The notes under the pieces are model-generated. The model had not been told where the DNA came from, searched no databases, and saw only the letters and a list, made by a program, of their open reading frames with translations. A stretch of DNA of 64,000 nt, from assembly GCA_016647705.1 (NCBI GenBank), contig CM028333.1:13227616-13291615 (forward strand), read 5' to 3'. Position 1 is the first letter of the stretch. Each line of letters starts with the position of its first letter. The DNA comes from Eucommia ulmoides (lineage: Eukaryota; Streptophyta; Magnoliopsida; Garryales; Eucommiaceae). Of the stretch, positions 22,100-32,825 are shown in pieces. The position numbers and the translations under genes were made by a program.

Positions 22100-25000
22100 T
22101 TACACATGTTTCTCATCGGCCAAATTGTTAAAGCCAACCACGGGGAGTTCCGGCGCTGACGACTCGTCGAGAAAGATATTCGCAAACTCGTTCACCATAG
22201 CCTCCCTCTCCTTATGAAGAATCCTGTTCTTCTCCTCCTCGGCCCTCTCAACTTTCTCCTTGGTCATTGTCCCGACGTCCTCCGCCGCCCTCGCAACGGC
22301 ACCGAGAGCCGCCGTGACCCAAGAGGCTCCGGTCAACATGTACCGGTTGCTCATGATGGCGGACCCCGTCTGTTCGGCGGCAGCAATGGCCAGCTTGGTC
22401 TTGTCGGAGACGTGGAAAATCTCGTCCATCTGTCGAACCTTCTCATTGACGGTGACCGTCCCCACACTCAGCTTCTCACTCAGCCCGATCTTGTTGTCTA
22501 TGGAGGCGACGGTGGCGGAGGCATTCGATGTCAAGTGGTGCTTGTCGTCGAAAGCTTTTGCGCGGTTTAGGGCGTTCTTGCCCAGGACGAAGCCCTTGGC
22601 GAGCATCGTGCTAACCACGCCTTCAGCCTTGTTAACGACTGTATTGCTGCCGGTTGGGTTCGTTTCCTTTGATTCGAAAAAATGGAATTTATAAAATTAA
22701 AGAATTTTTGGGGACAGTTTATATATTTAAGATTTCAACCCGTTCACACGTTACAGTAGTTTGATAGCACTACATGAAAAAATTTGTTTCGATTTTCATG
22801 TAGAGTAGGAATTTTTGAATTTTGACAAAATTAGTAGACTTCTCACAAAACCACTGTAACAAGGGGGTTGGGTAAGTAGTGAGCTGCAGAATTAAGACCC
22901 ACGGCAAAAAAAAAAAAAAAAAAGTATATAATTTTTCTTTTTGAATTATTCATATGCTTACCAAGATTAGAGGAGGAGCATTGGGAGGAAGTTGGTAATC
23001 TTCAACAGGTGCTATGGAGACCAAATTATTATTTATATTTGCACCCTGTAACATTATATAGAAGTACGTATCAAAAAAATCCAAATTTACGTGTAATTTT
23101 CCTTTCAATCTTACCTTTTCTTTCCTATACTTGTCTTCATTAAGCTAAGTATTCGATAATCTCGACAATGTTTATTGATCAATGTTCAAAAGAGGTTCTC
23201 CTTAACATTAAGCACCGTTCAGTAATGGTTTTTAAATATTTTAAAGAAGATGGTAAGAAAAGTCTCTTTACTTAAAACTAGAAGTAAAAAATCAAAGTAT
23301 ATTTAATAGTGTTGAGGCGATCTTAATTTTATCTCCATATAAATTTCATAGACGTCAGAGAAGTTCTAATCAACTGATATCTTAAAATATAAAAATTAAT
23401 TTCTAAAGAAGTACAAAAATCAAACTCTTTAACTTTTTATTTTTAAAAGTACATTACTTAAGTCTAAAAAAAGTACTAAAGATTATTACCAAACGATGAT
23501 TTAATAAATTACATACCGAAAGAAGCATTGCAGTGTCAGCTCCCTGCGGTTCTTTAAAAGTTACAAATGCTTTCTGACTGATTTCAGTTTCTCTACGAAA
23601 ACATGTAAACACAAACTCTCTCAAAAACTTTTTTTTTTTGGCAGAAGTGATTCGAAAGGTATGTTAGAAGTGCTAACCTTTGCAATTCGACGAAATGGAT
23701 GTCACCAGAAAAAGAGAAGAATTCCATGATGTCTCTATCCGAGGCCGCTAGTGAGACATTGCTTACTTGAATCGTTCTTAGCTATTAAAATTTGAGAATA
23801 ATGGAATAAACAACATTAATCTTTTGGTCATAACTACGATAAGAGTTTAAGAAATTGATCAAGAAATGTTACATCTAAAACAATCCTAATCAATTCAATA
23901 TTCGTTTGGTTTGCAACTGCAAAATTAGTTTTTGCCAACTCTAAACTTGTTATTCCAATAGATGTTTCTAACGCGATTTTAGAAAAAACGTTTTAGCGTT
24001 GCAAACCAAACAAACCCTTACGAAGAAATGGCGATCATTTAGCATTCTTTTGGTTTGCAACTGCAAATTATTATTATTATTAATATTTTTTTAATTGACC
24101 ACTGAAGTTGTTTTCAAGACATGTTCGAATATATTTCCTCTAACAAAAATGATACTCCTTGAGTATTTTTTAAATAATTATTTTCAAATTGTAAACCGAA
24201 CAAAATTTGATTCTCCATTCATGGCATCAACAACCTAAAGTGAATTCAAGAGGTTATATACAAATTCTTGTAAGGGATTTTGAGACTTTGTACCCTTGAA
24301 GTTTGACCATTTATTTTCTTTGGTCCCCATAATTTCAATTTGAACAAATAACACCCGGAAGTTTTACAATCATCCCACTTCAGTCCAAATCAATAATTGC
24401 ATTATAATTTTGATAGTGAACTTCTATCCACAACTATTTATAAGGGGATTTTATGAGTATTTTCAACCACTTTCTTCCCCCCTTACAATTTTTCACACAC
24501 ACGCACATTACGTTATACATATATTTCTGAGTATTTTGGGTAGAAGGAATTCGAAGAAGGAGGTTGAGAATGCCCATAAAGTCTCTTCAAAACAATCAGG
24601 TGTATAGCAGATGACTGTTTTTCATCCAAAATTATAATTGGGATAATGATTGGAATGTAGTGGGATGATTGTTACATGTTCAAATTTAAACTATGGGGAC
24701 CAAGGTGCAATTTCGGTCAAACCGAAGGAGTACAAAGTGTCAAAACCCCTTCTTGTAATCACCAAACATTATCGTTGCGTTTGGTACGCTGGAATGGAAT
24801 GGAATGGTCATTACCATTCTTATGTTTGGTTACAAAAAGAATTACATGTGGTATTAGAATAATATCAAAGGATAAAATAGTAATTTAATTGAATTTTCAA
24901 ACAATATAATAGTTAATTAAATTAAATTTCATTCCAATTCAAATATTTAGTTAGTACTTAATCTCGTTTTTTGGCCGATAAATTATTAAAACTTAATCCT

Positions 25001-25225
25001 ATGTTTTGTGAGATTAGAAAATCCTTGATAATGGAAATGAGATTTAATCTCATGTACTAAACATAAGAATTGAATGACCATTCCTATACTTATTCTAATC
25101 TCATCTCAAATTCTACATACCAAACGGCACCTATAAGTATACTAAAAAAGGTGTAATTTTCTCACATCTGAAACATTGATTGTCCAATTTGTGTTATTAG
25201 TTCGGGGAGGATCAGTCTGCTCCAT
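22100..25225 (-). CDS. BPA1-like RRM protein (binding partner of ACD11 family)
   Basis: An RNA-recognition-motif protein of the BPA1/BPL family; Arabidopsis members bind ACD11, a lipid-transfer regulator of programmed cell death and defence. Five coding exons read 25225-25166, 23781-23678, 23592-23517, 23045-22962 and 22666-22100, with correct GT-AG borders and phase, giving 296 residues. Exon 1 encodes MEQTDPPRTNNTNWTINVSD. The RRM follows at about 21-95 (TIQVSNVSLAASDRDIMEFF, FSFSGDIHFVEL, KAFVTFKEPQGADTAMLLS). A linker with EDYQLPPNAPP comes next. The conserved C-terminal half includes KAFDDKHHLTSNASATVAS, KIGLSEKLSVGT and MTKEKVERAEEEK. A 5' UTR intron precedes the ATG (acceptor GTGCAG just before it; donor near 25759). 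Intron 1 (25165-23782) contains several MITEs. No frame damage was seen. Confidence 0.9.
23900..24020. repeat. Small MITE, TTTGGTTTGCAAC ends
   Basis: TTTGGTTTGCAACTGCAAAA at the left is matched by an inverted GCGTTGCAAACCAAACAAAC at the right, over about 120 bp. It lies in intron 1 of the BPA1-like gene. Superfamily is probably hAT-like, not proven. Confidence 0.5.
24045..24212. repeat. Second small MITE of the same family
   Basis: It begins TTTTGGTTTGCAACTGCAAA like the preceding element and ends in an eroded inverse (AATTGTAAACCGAACAAAA). It also lies in intron 1 of the BPA1-like gene. Confidence 0.45.
24274..24749. mobile_element. Mutator-type MITE, 476 bp, perfect 9-bp target duplication
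   Basis: TTCTTGTAA flanks it exactly on both sides (24265-24273 and 24750-24758). The termini are inverted copies (GGGATTTTGAGACTTTGTAC at the left; read inward from the right, GGGGTTTTGACACTTTGTAC), with inverted similarity continuing for about 110 bp. It is non-coding and lies in intron 1 of the BPA1-like gene. Confidence 0.8.
24773..25132. repeat. MITE, same family as 14575-14990
   Basis: The ends GCGTTTGGTACGC and CATACCAAACGGCAC form an inverted pair, and the interior matches the copy at 14575-14990. It starts 14 bp after the target duplication of the neighbouring 476-bp MITE and ends about 30 bp from exon 1 of the BPA1-like gene. Confidence 0.6.
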
Positions 25226-25374
25226 GAATTCCTGCACATTCAAACCCTAAATCACTGCTTTTTAAACACAAAAACCCCGAATAAAAATTTAGAAAAAAAA
25301 AAAATGATGCAATAAATCAAAAATTGGCGAGGAAAAGTAAAGGGCATTACATGGATTTTTATTTTTTTTTAATT

Positions 25375-25560
25375 TTACGGTAAGGTGTGTCCGGATCAGC
25401 TTACATGCGCTTCACCTAATCACCTTCCTAGGCGATTTTAAGGGCATACACCCCACTTTTTTTGGTTTTACAATAGGGTGTGTCCCAATCAGATTTGTGC
25501 ACTTCGCCTAATCACTTCTTCGGACGATCTTAAGGGCACACACCCACATCGACAAGATTA
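25375..25560 (+). repeat. Tandem pair of SINE-like sequences
   Basis: Two related segments (about 25375-25460 and 25478-25560) each carry GGTGTGTCC(G/C), ATCAG, GCGCTTCACCTAATCAC-like and GATCTTAAGGGCA words, a pattern I associate with a common plant SINE head. They lie in the 5' UTR intron of the BPA1-like gene. Confidence 0.4.
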
Positions 25561-25759
25561 AATTTAAGATTTAATTCACGGAGTGCTCATATGACAAGAA
25601 AATGGAGCACTTCCCTAACCAACGTGACTAACACTTGGGTAATTACATGGATGATCATAGGAAAACAATGTATAGATCTAAAATTAGAAATACTATAATG
25701 GAATACAATTCATGAGCAACACGCAAAAACAAAATATGAATCTGGGATTGAGTACTTAC

Positions 25760-26000
25760 AGAGATTCGAGAACCCTAATCTCAAAAGGTGAGAGAAAATG
25801 TGTTCAATTTTTTTTTTTTCTAACTAATTCCATACAAAAGCCTCCGGAAGGAATTGCAATGGAGCGGGAAGCATGCTGACCCCCACAATGATTTGTTTCT
25901 CTCTCTACCACTACAATAATTCCAAAAGAAAAAAATGAAGGATTTTTTTTTTTTTTCAAAGGGTTAATTACACTTTTTCTCTTTGTGGTTTGACCAAATT
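25760..26000 (-). promoter_or_regulatory. 5' UTR exon and promoter-proximal region of the BPA1-like gene
   Basis: Read on the minus strand, a leader containing TTTTGAGATTAGGGTTCTCG ends in a good splice donor (CTCT then GTAAGTACTC at 25759-25750), which fits the acceptor directly before the BPA1-like ATG. The exact transcription start cannot be set. The sequence beyond 25960 (GGGTTAATTACACTTTTTC) looks like the end of a MITE. Confidence 0.5.
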
Positions 26001-26034
26001 GCACCTTATATCTCTCTGATAATTTCGCCATCAC

Positions 26035-27480
26035 TTAATTCCACGTGGTTCAAACTTAAGTGTAATTACTAAATATTTAACAAAAATAACGATAACTTTA
26101 TTATTTTATTTTAAAATTACGGCAATTCTATCATTTTTCTTGAACTATTTCAATGGAATTTATTTAAATAATTATCTAAAATATAAGGATCAAAAGTGTT
26201 TTTTTTTAATTTTCATTATATTTTTCCTCCTCCGCCGACACCGCTCCCTTCCTCCAACGCTTGCCGCCTCCACCACCGTCCCTCAATCATCCTCTCTCTT
26301 TATATATAAATAGATAGATAGACCCGAGCTTGGATCTAATAGATTTGTGCTCAAATCTGTAGATCCTTGCCCGGATCTACATATCCGAGCAAGAATCTAT
26401 TGCCAGCATTTCTTGCCCTTGGTTGTTGATTTGGAATTACATGCTCTGTGGGATCAGTTATGGTGGATTTTTACCATTACTTGCAGGGTGGACCTGCATA
26501 AGAGTACCCATTGGGTTTTGAGATATATTCTCCATCAAAAGCATCTTATGAGAAATTTTCCTTAAACAATCAAACTGGCTCGTTTCAATAGTATAAATAT
26601 TTTTCTCAAATTTTCCAACAATTTTATAGAGAAAAAAGTAGAGAGAGAAAGGGTGGAGACGATAAGCGTAGGTGGAGGAGATGAGAGAAAGTGTGGTGGT
26701 TGAGGAGGGGGTTTAAGGCATGGGTGTGGTGGTTGGTTGGTTGGTTGTTTGATGGTGGAGGAGGAGGTGTTGGGCATAGCTGTGGTTGTGGTTGGTTGGT
26801 TGGTTGGTACGTGAATGGAGAAGATGAAGAAAGAAAGGAAAAGAAAAATACTTTTTTCACGCTTGAATTTTGGATAAGAGTTAAAATGATTCCTATTATT
26901 TTAGTTGAAGCGTATTTGTTGTTGTGGTCAATGGTGGTGATAAATATTTATTATGATGGTGAATGGTTGTTGTGACTACACTGGCGGTAGGCAGTAGTCG
27001 TAGTAATTTTGATGCAATAGCAAGTGAATTTGGTAGTGGCGGCAATGATAGTGATGGTTGTTTTGGTTGCGGCGGTGATCTTGAAAGTTTATCGGGGTGA
27101 TTAGTGTTGGTTGTGGAAGAAAATTGATTGAGGGGTATTTTTTAAAGAATATTATATATATTTTTTTTGTTGGGACTGTTTTTAAAAAAATAGGGTAGAG
27201 GCACATTTATTTAATGTTGGGTAAAAATTGTTTGGCGCAAATCGTGAAATGGCAGGGAACGGATGAGATGAGGGCACAAATCGTGAAATGTGAATTGCGG
27301 TAGAGGGAAAAATTATTTGAATGCGAAAACAATGTCATTTTCTATATTAAATTTTTAATTTCATTTTTATCTTCTTCTATGCATTCAATTATTTTACTAA
27401 ATTTTTAAGGGCACTATTATTTGTCTTTTAAAATTGTAGTACAATTATAAGAAGATAAAACATTGTAAAAAAAAAAATAC
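26035..27480. other. Non-coding intergenic DNA with TTGG-rich repeats
   Basis: No gene is recognised. Short TTGG runs (about 26731-26746 and 26793-26808) and GGTGG-rich DNA at 26690-27090 give misleading proline-rich open frames on the minus strand. The overall look is of a decayed non-autonomous transposon, but no terminal repeats were identified. Confidence 0.4.
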
Positions 27481-27689
27481 ATCATTGGGCCTTAATATAG
27501 TTTCTATTTTAGGACACTGCTTTTAGTCCTTATATATAATATTTAAATTTTATTTTTTATTATTACTAATTTTATTTTATTGGGGCACTTCTTTATGTCA
27601 TGTAAAAAAACATTTGATTATGTATTAGTATTTACTATATTAATATGAATAAAATTATTAAAAATATCAAATTGATTTTATGGGACATT

Positions 27690-27783
27690 ACCAATTTTGT
27701 ATCTTGAAAACAACTTTATAGCGCACATTAGATGTAGTGTCCCCAAAAAAGTGTCCCCATAGCAAGTTTTTCTTGTATTGTGA
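27690..27783. mobile_element. CACTA-like transposon end
   Basis: Read from 27783 leftwards the sequence is CACAATACAAGAAAAACTTG followed by repeated GGGGACAC words, close to the CACTACAAGAAAA terminal repeat and subterminal repeats of plant CACTA elements. The opposite end was not found. The LINE segment to the right stops exactly here. Confidence 0.4.
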
Positions 27784-27853
27784 TCCAAAGAAAAAAAGTT
27801 AGTTCCTTTGGAATGCTGAGTTCCCAATCCAATTCCAAGGGATGGATGGTAGG
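27784..27853 (-). mobile_element. LINE segment cut off by the copia insertion
   Basis: The minus strand encodes LELDWELSIPKELTFFLWI, the W-x-L-x-IP-x-x-x-FLW pattern of the zinc-binding region after plant LINE reverse transcriptases. It continues the LINE at 32826-34690 across the copia element. The GGTAGG copy at 27848-27853 is the copia target duplication. Confidence 0.6.
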
Positions 27854-27990
27854 TGTTATAGTAATAGAACATGATATGAAAAGAATGAGAAAGATTAACT
27901 AATATGTTAGCCTCTCCCACTATTTATAATAAGAATTAAGAAACCATACAGAAAACCCTAAATAATAGAAAAGACATAAATACCCTTTAA
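27854..27990 (-). repeat. 3' LTR of the copia element
   Basis: A 137-bp direct repeat of 32687-32825, beginning TGTTATAGTAATAG on the plus strand. A purine-rich tract (CTTGAGGGGAGT on the minus strand) abuts it on the coding side. Confidence 0.85.
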
Positions 27991-27998
27991 GACTCCCC

Positions 27999-29400
27999 TC
28001 AAGCTGGAGCATATATACTGTATGCTCCTAACTTGTTACAAATGTATTTTATCCTTGAGCCCCCCAATGGTTTAGTAAATATATCAGCTAACTGATCAAC
28101 TGAATTTATATGTTTAGTTTCAATCTGCTTCTGTAATAATTTTTCTCGAATGAAGTGACAATCAATTTCAATATGTTTTGTTCTCTCATGGAAGACTGGG
28201 TTGGAAGTAATGTGAAGTGTTGCTTGATTATCACATACCATATCCATCGGTGAAGAGTGTTCAAACTCAAGTTCTTCCAACAAGTGTTTCAACCAAGTTA
28301 ACTCACAAGTAGTATGGGCCATTGCCCTGTATTCCGATTCTGCACTTGACCGTGCCACCATAGTCTGCTTTTTACTCTTCCAAGAGATAAGGTTACCACC
28401 AACGAACACTAAATATCCAATAGTAAACTTCCTATCCGAGGGCGATCCGGCCCAATCTGCATCCGTGTAGCCCTTTATTTGAGTATGACCGAAGTTTTGA
28501 TATAGCAAACCACAACCAAGAGCACCTTTCAAATATCGGAGAATACGGATCACTGCATCCCAGTGACAAGTCATTGGACAATCTAAGAACTGACTGATAA
28601 CACTAACAGCAAAGGAGATATCTGGTTTGGTAACTGTCAGGTAGTTCAACTTTCCAACTAACCTTCGATATTGTGCTGAATCTGTCAGTGGTACACCTTG
28701 ATCTACTAACAGTTTGGTGTTTGGATCCATAGGCGAGTCAATCAGTTTCGCTCCTAGCATTTCTGTTTCGCTCAATAGGTCAATGACATATTTTCTTTGA
28801 GACAGGTAAATGTCTTGACTTGATCGAGCGACTTCAATTCCCAAGAAGTATTTTAAGTGACCCAAATCTTTTGTTTGAAATTTACTATTCAAAAACTTTT
28901 TGAGTTCCTGAATACCACCGTAGTCATCCCCGGTAATCACGATGTCATCCACATACATAATTAACAATATTCTCATTATAGAAGACGGAATGATCGACTC
29001 TACATCATCGAAGACCAAACTCAGTGACCACTTCACTAAATCTTCCAAACCATACTCGAGGATACTGCTTGAAGTCATAAATAGATTTCTTCAAGCGACA
29101 TACCAATCCAGACTCCTCCTGAGCAACAAACCCAAGAGGTTGCTCCATAAATACTTCCTCAATCAAATCGCATTAAAGAAAGCATTCTTAATATTGAGCT
29201 GATGTAATGGCCAACGAAAAGTGGCAGCCAAAAAGATAAACAAGCGAACAAAAGCGAGCTTGGCAACTGGAGAGAAGGTCTCAAGAGTAATCAAGGCCGT
29301 ATACCTGAGTATAGCCTTTAGCAACTAAGCGAACCTTGAGTCGATCAATGGTACCATCCGGATGAACTTTGACAGTGTACACCCATTTACATCCAACTAT
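27999..29400 (-). mobile_element. Copia part: reverse transcriptase and RNase H
   Basis: Reverse transcriptase motif YVDDIVITG, RNase H motifs YTDADWAGSPSDRK and SSAESEYRAM, and the C-terminal KHIEIDCHFIREK and DIFTKPL are all visible. They assign this stretch to Ty1/copia pol. It is a fossil part of the element at 27854-32825. Confidence 0.85.
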
Positions 29401-31070
29401 TGTTTTGTCAGGCGAAAGCGAGACGAGATCCCAAGTGTCATTTTGGTGTAAGGCAAACATTTCTTCTTCCATTGCTTTTGCCCAACCAAGGTGAGCGAGG
29501 GCCTCTGAAACAGAATTAGGAATAGAAACAGATGACAGAGAAGCAACAAAAGAAGAGTACAAAAGAGATAGGTGTGCATATGAAACAAAGTTAGAAATAG
29601 GATGGGTAGTATATGTGCGCTTACCTTTTCGGATGGCAATGGGCATATCCAGGTCAGAGATGGATAGGTCGACTGGAGAAGAATCTGAGGACACAGAGTC
29701 GATGGGCGCGACAGCGGAGGGGGCCTTCTGGTGACGAGAGTAGACCTGCAAATGAGCTGAAGAACGACTAGGTGGGATAGGATCCGGAGTAGAGAAAGAT
29801 AGTGTAGGGTCTGGTATACTTGACAAAGGAAGCGTAACATCCAGATCGTCTCGAGAGGAAGGGGCAGAAAAGTAAGGGGTGGACTCAAAGAATGTAACAT
29901 CCGCACACACAAACGAGCGACGTAATGATGGACTATAACAACGATAACCCTTTTGTGTGCAATAATAGCCGAGGAAGACACATTTTAAAGCACGAGGATC
30001 TAACTTATCCCTACTAGGAGTCAATTGATAAACAAAACAAACACACCCAAATATTCGAGGAGGTAAAGTAAACAAGGGAGAACGAGGAAAAATAATGGAA
30101 TGGGGAACCTTGTCGTGGAGGGTAGAGGACAGATTCTTGTTGATTAAGAAGCAGGCGATAAGAATCGCATCGTCCCAGAAATGTTTGGGAACATTCATCT
30201 CAAAAAGAAGAGTACGAGCCACTTTTAGGAGATGTCGATTCTTTCGCTCAACAACTCCATTTTGCTGCGGTGTGTGGGGACAAGAAAACTGATGCAAGAT
30301 ACCAGAGTATAGCATAAAGGAAGTAAATAGCTGAGAAAAGTATTCTCGAGCATTATCACTTCGAAGAATACGAACTGGTACATTAAATTGAGTTTTAATT
30401 TCAGCACAAAACGCACGAAAAATAGAGAATAATTCTGAATGATCTTTCTCTGGAAAAATCATCCACAAATGTCACAAAATAATAAAAACCTAATGTAAAA
30501 GTAACACGAGAAGGACCCCAAACATCTGTATGAACTAAACTAAACGGACTCGATGCTCGAACATGAGCTGGGGAAGCAAATGAAATACGATGATGCTTAC
30601 CCAATTGACAAGACTCACACTCTGACAAAGACAAATGACTCAAATCAGGAACAATTAACTTGAGATTATCAAGGCATGGATGACCAAGGCGACAATGGAT
30701 CTGGTGAGCGGAGACAACAGTAGGGCAGGTAGTAGGTATGATAGCAGGACTCTCGTCATGGTCATCAAAGTAATATAGGCCATTTTCCTCACACCCGGTG
30801 CTAATCGTCTTCCGCGTCCTCAAATCTTGGAGAATGACAGAATCAAAAAAAAATGAGACAGAACAATTAAGGTGTTTGGTGAGCTTACTGACTGACATCA
30901 AATTAAAAGAAAATGAAGGAATATACAAGACAAATGAGGGAGATAAGGAGGGTGAGGGTGCCACTGTGCCAATGCCATGGATAGGGACAATGGAACCATC
31001 AGCAACTGTAACAGGAGACAACGAAGAAGATGGCTGAATATGTGTAAAGAGGGAAGAAGTACCTGACATG
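29400..31070 (-). mobile_element. Copia part: GAG-pre-integrase and integrase
   Basis: It shows the GAG-pre-integrase pattern (HCRLGHPCLDNL), the integrase core motifs HTDVWGP, FVTFVDDFSR and SDNAREY, and a downstream GYYCTQKGYRCY-type region. The order matches Ty1/copia, with integrase before reverse transcriptase. Confidence 0.85.
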
Positions 31071-31280
31071 TGATCAGTGGCTGCAGAATCTATGACCCAA
31101 GGTGTAGGAAGAGAAGGGCGAATTGAAAGACAGACAGTAGAATTACCTCGTTGAGCTAAAGAAGCAATGGGAAGAGATGTCTGCTGGGATGCTTTATATT
31201 GAAGGAATTGAGCATATTCATCATCAGAGATGTCCTTGGGCGCCTAAGATTCTGGAATAGTAGGAGTATTTGATTAGATG

Positions 31281-32099
31281 TCACTGCATTGGACGACCAA
31301 CTAAATCCCAACATATTTCTCGAGTATGATTATCCTTTCCGCAAAAAGAGCACTGTCGATGTAAGCCACAACCACCACTGAGTCCACCCCGAGGGTCACC
31401 ACCACCACGACCACCACTGAGTGGAACACCACAATCTCGTGTGGGAATCTGAGTAACAAGCGCTGAATGCTCAGACGACGCAGATGAACTCAAGCAAGAC
31501 ACATTATCCTTGGTAGTGCTATGCAAGACTTAAGAATACATTTTTGTGATAGTGGGAAGAGTAGCACTGGAAAGGATCTGAGATTGACTGGTTCGTAATC
31601 TAATCAAGAACTTCATGACAGTCATCTGCTCATGTTGCTTTTGCATTTCTTTCAAATCGATAGTCATCGACAGGATAATATTCATCCCCTCATAGAGGCT
31701 GTTGAATGTGGCAAAATAATCTGTAACGAATTGCATGCCTTACTGAAGTTGGAAGTACTCGACCGATAAATCATACATCCTGGTAAGATTACTGGAATAT
31801 AATACATGAATATACTCCCATATATCTTTGCACGTATCGAGATGATTACAGAGATCAATCACTTGAGGCTCCATCGAATTCCACAATGATGCTACAATCT
31901 ATGCATCAACCTGAATCCAGTTGTAATACTTTTTATCATCTGTTGCCGGGGCGGATTCCGTGAGGTGACGATGTTTTCCTTGTCCGATGAGGGCTATTTT
32001 CATAACCTTAGACCAATTTAAATAATTAGTTCCGTTCAACTTACGGGTTGTTAATGGTTGAGGTGTAGCCATCGACATTAGTACCCTTCGATACAACAA
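31281..32099 (-). mobile_element. Copia part: gag
   Basis: It contains a CCHC zinc knuckle (CSFCGKDNHTREIC) preceded by a Gly-rich stretch, and an N-terminal part with LNGTNYLNWSKVM typical of plant copia gag (UBN2-like). It is a fossil, interrupted. Confidence 0.75.
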
Positions 32100-32686
32100 C
32101 TAACAAACAACTTGCACAAAGGAAACAAACCAACAATATAAACAACTGCAGGGCTTAAACGAAGAACATGAGAATCAGAACAATACTCACGAACATTTGT
32201 AGGGCTGTCTTTCGAACAATAACCAAAAGCATAACCAGAATGCAAAGGCACTGTTGAGATCGTTTAACAAAAGTTTGTAGTTGGTTCTATCAGAATGCAA
32301 ACAAAAAGTCTCAAGTCAGCGCAAAAGGCCGGCGAAGGTCCGGTGAGGGCCAGCGAAGTCAGAGGAGGACAACAGGTAGGAGAACTTGTTTGCGATGATG
32401 GTACAACGCGATTTTGGGGTCAATAACGGTTCGTGATGATGACGGCGGCTTGGAATGGCCTAGGCGACGGTCGGCGAGGCTTGGAATAGCCTGGGCAACA
32501 GTGGTAAGGCGCGGATCTGAGTGTGTTAAGCGATGGCGGCGGCGACGGCGAGGGCTGCTAGGGTTTCAACTCTTTTTTTTTTCTTTTTTTTTTCGTATGA
32601 ACAGTAGGCAAGAGAAGAAAAAGAAAAAAAAAATTGATTTGAACAGATCTATGGAATCAAACTCTCATAACCTGCTCTGGATACCA

Positions 32687-32825
32687 TGTTATAGTAATAG
32701 AACATGATATAAAAAGAACGATAAGGCTTAACTATTGTGTTAGCCTCTCCCACTATTTATAATAAGAATTAGAAAACCATACAGGAAACCCTAAGTAATA
32801 GAAAAGACATAAATACCCTTTAACG
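32687..32825 (-). repeat. 5' LTR of the copia element
   Basis: A direct repeat of 27854-27990. The primer-binding site lies immediately on its coding side (to its left on the plus strand). Confidence 0.85.

Larger units (their letters stand above)
27854..32825 (-). mobile_element. Ty1/copia LTR retrotransposon, fossil
   Basis: A 4.97-kb element with short LTRs (27854-27990 and 32687-32825), a GGTAGG target duplication on both sides (27848-27853 and 32825-32830) and a primer-binding site matching initiator tRNA-Met (TGGTATCCAGAGC) beside the 5' LTR. Parts in order on the minus strand are gag with zinc knuckle, protease/GAG-pre-integrase, integrase core, reverse transcriptase and RNase H. The coding region is broken, with about half a dozen or more interruptions. 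The two LTRs differ at about 11 of 137 sites, suggesting an insertion a few million years old (a short sample, so the error is large). It sits inside a LINE. Confidence 0.9.

Noticed and set aside
22214-22694. Plus-strand frames of 118 and 144 codons
   Set aside because: They are the antisense of BPA1-like exon 5, whose minus-strand product is conserved.
26562-26975. Proline-rich and Trp/Gly-rich frames on both strands
   Set aside because: Generated by TTGG and GGTGG repeats; no domain.
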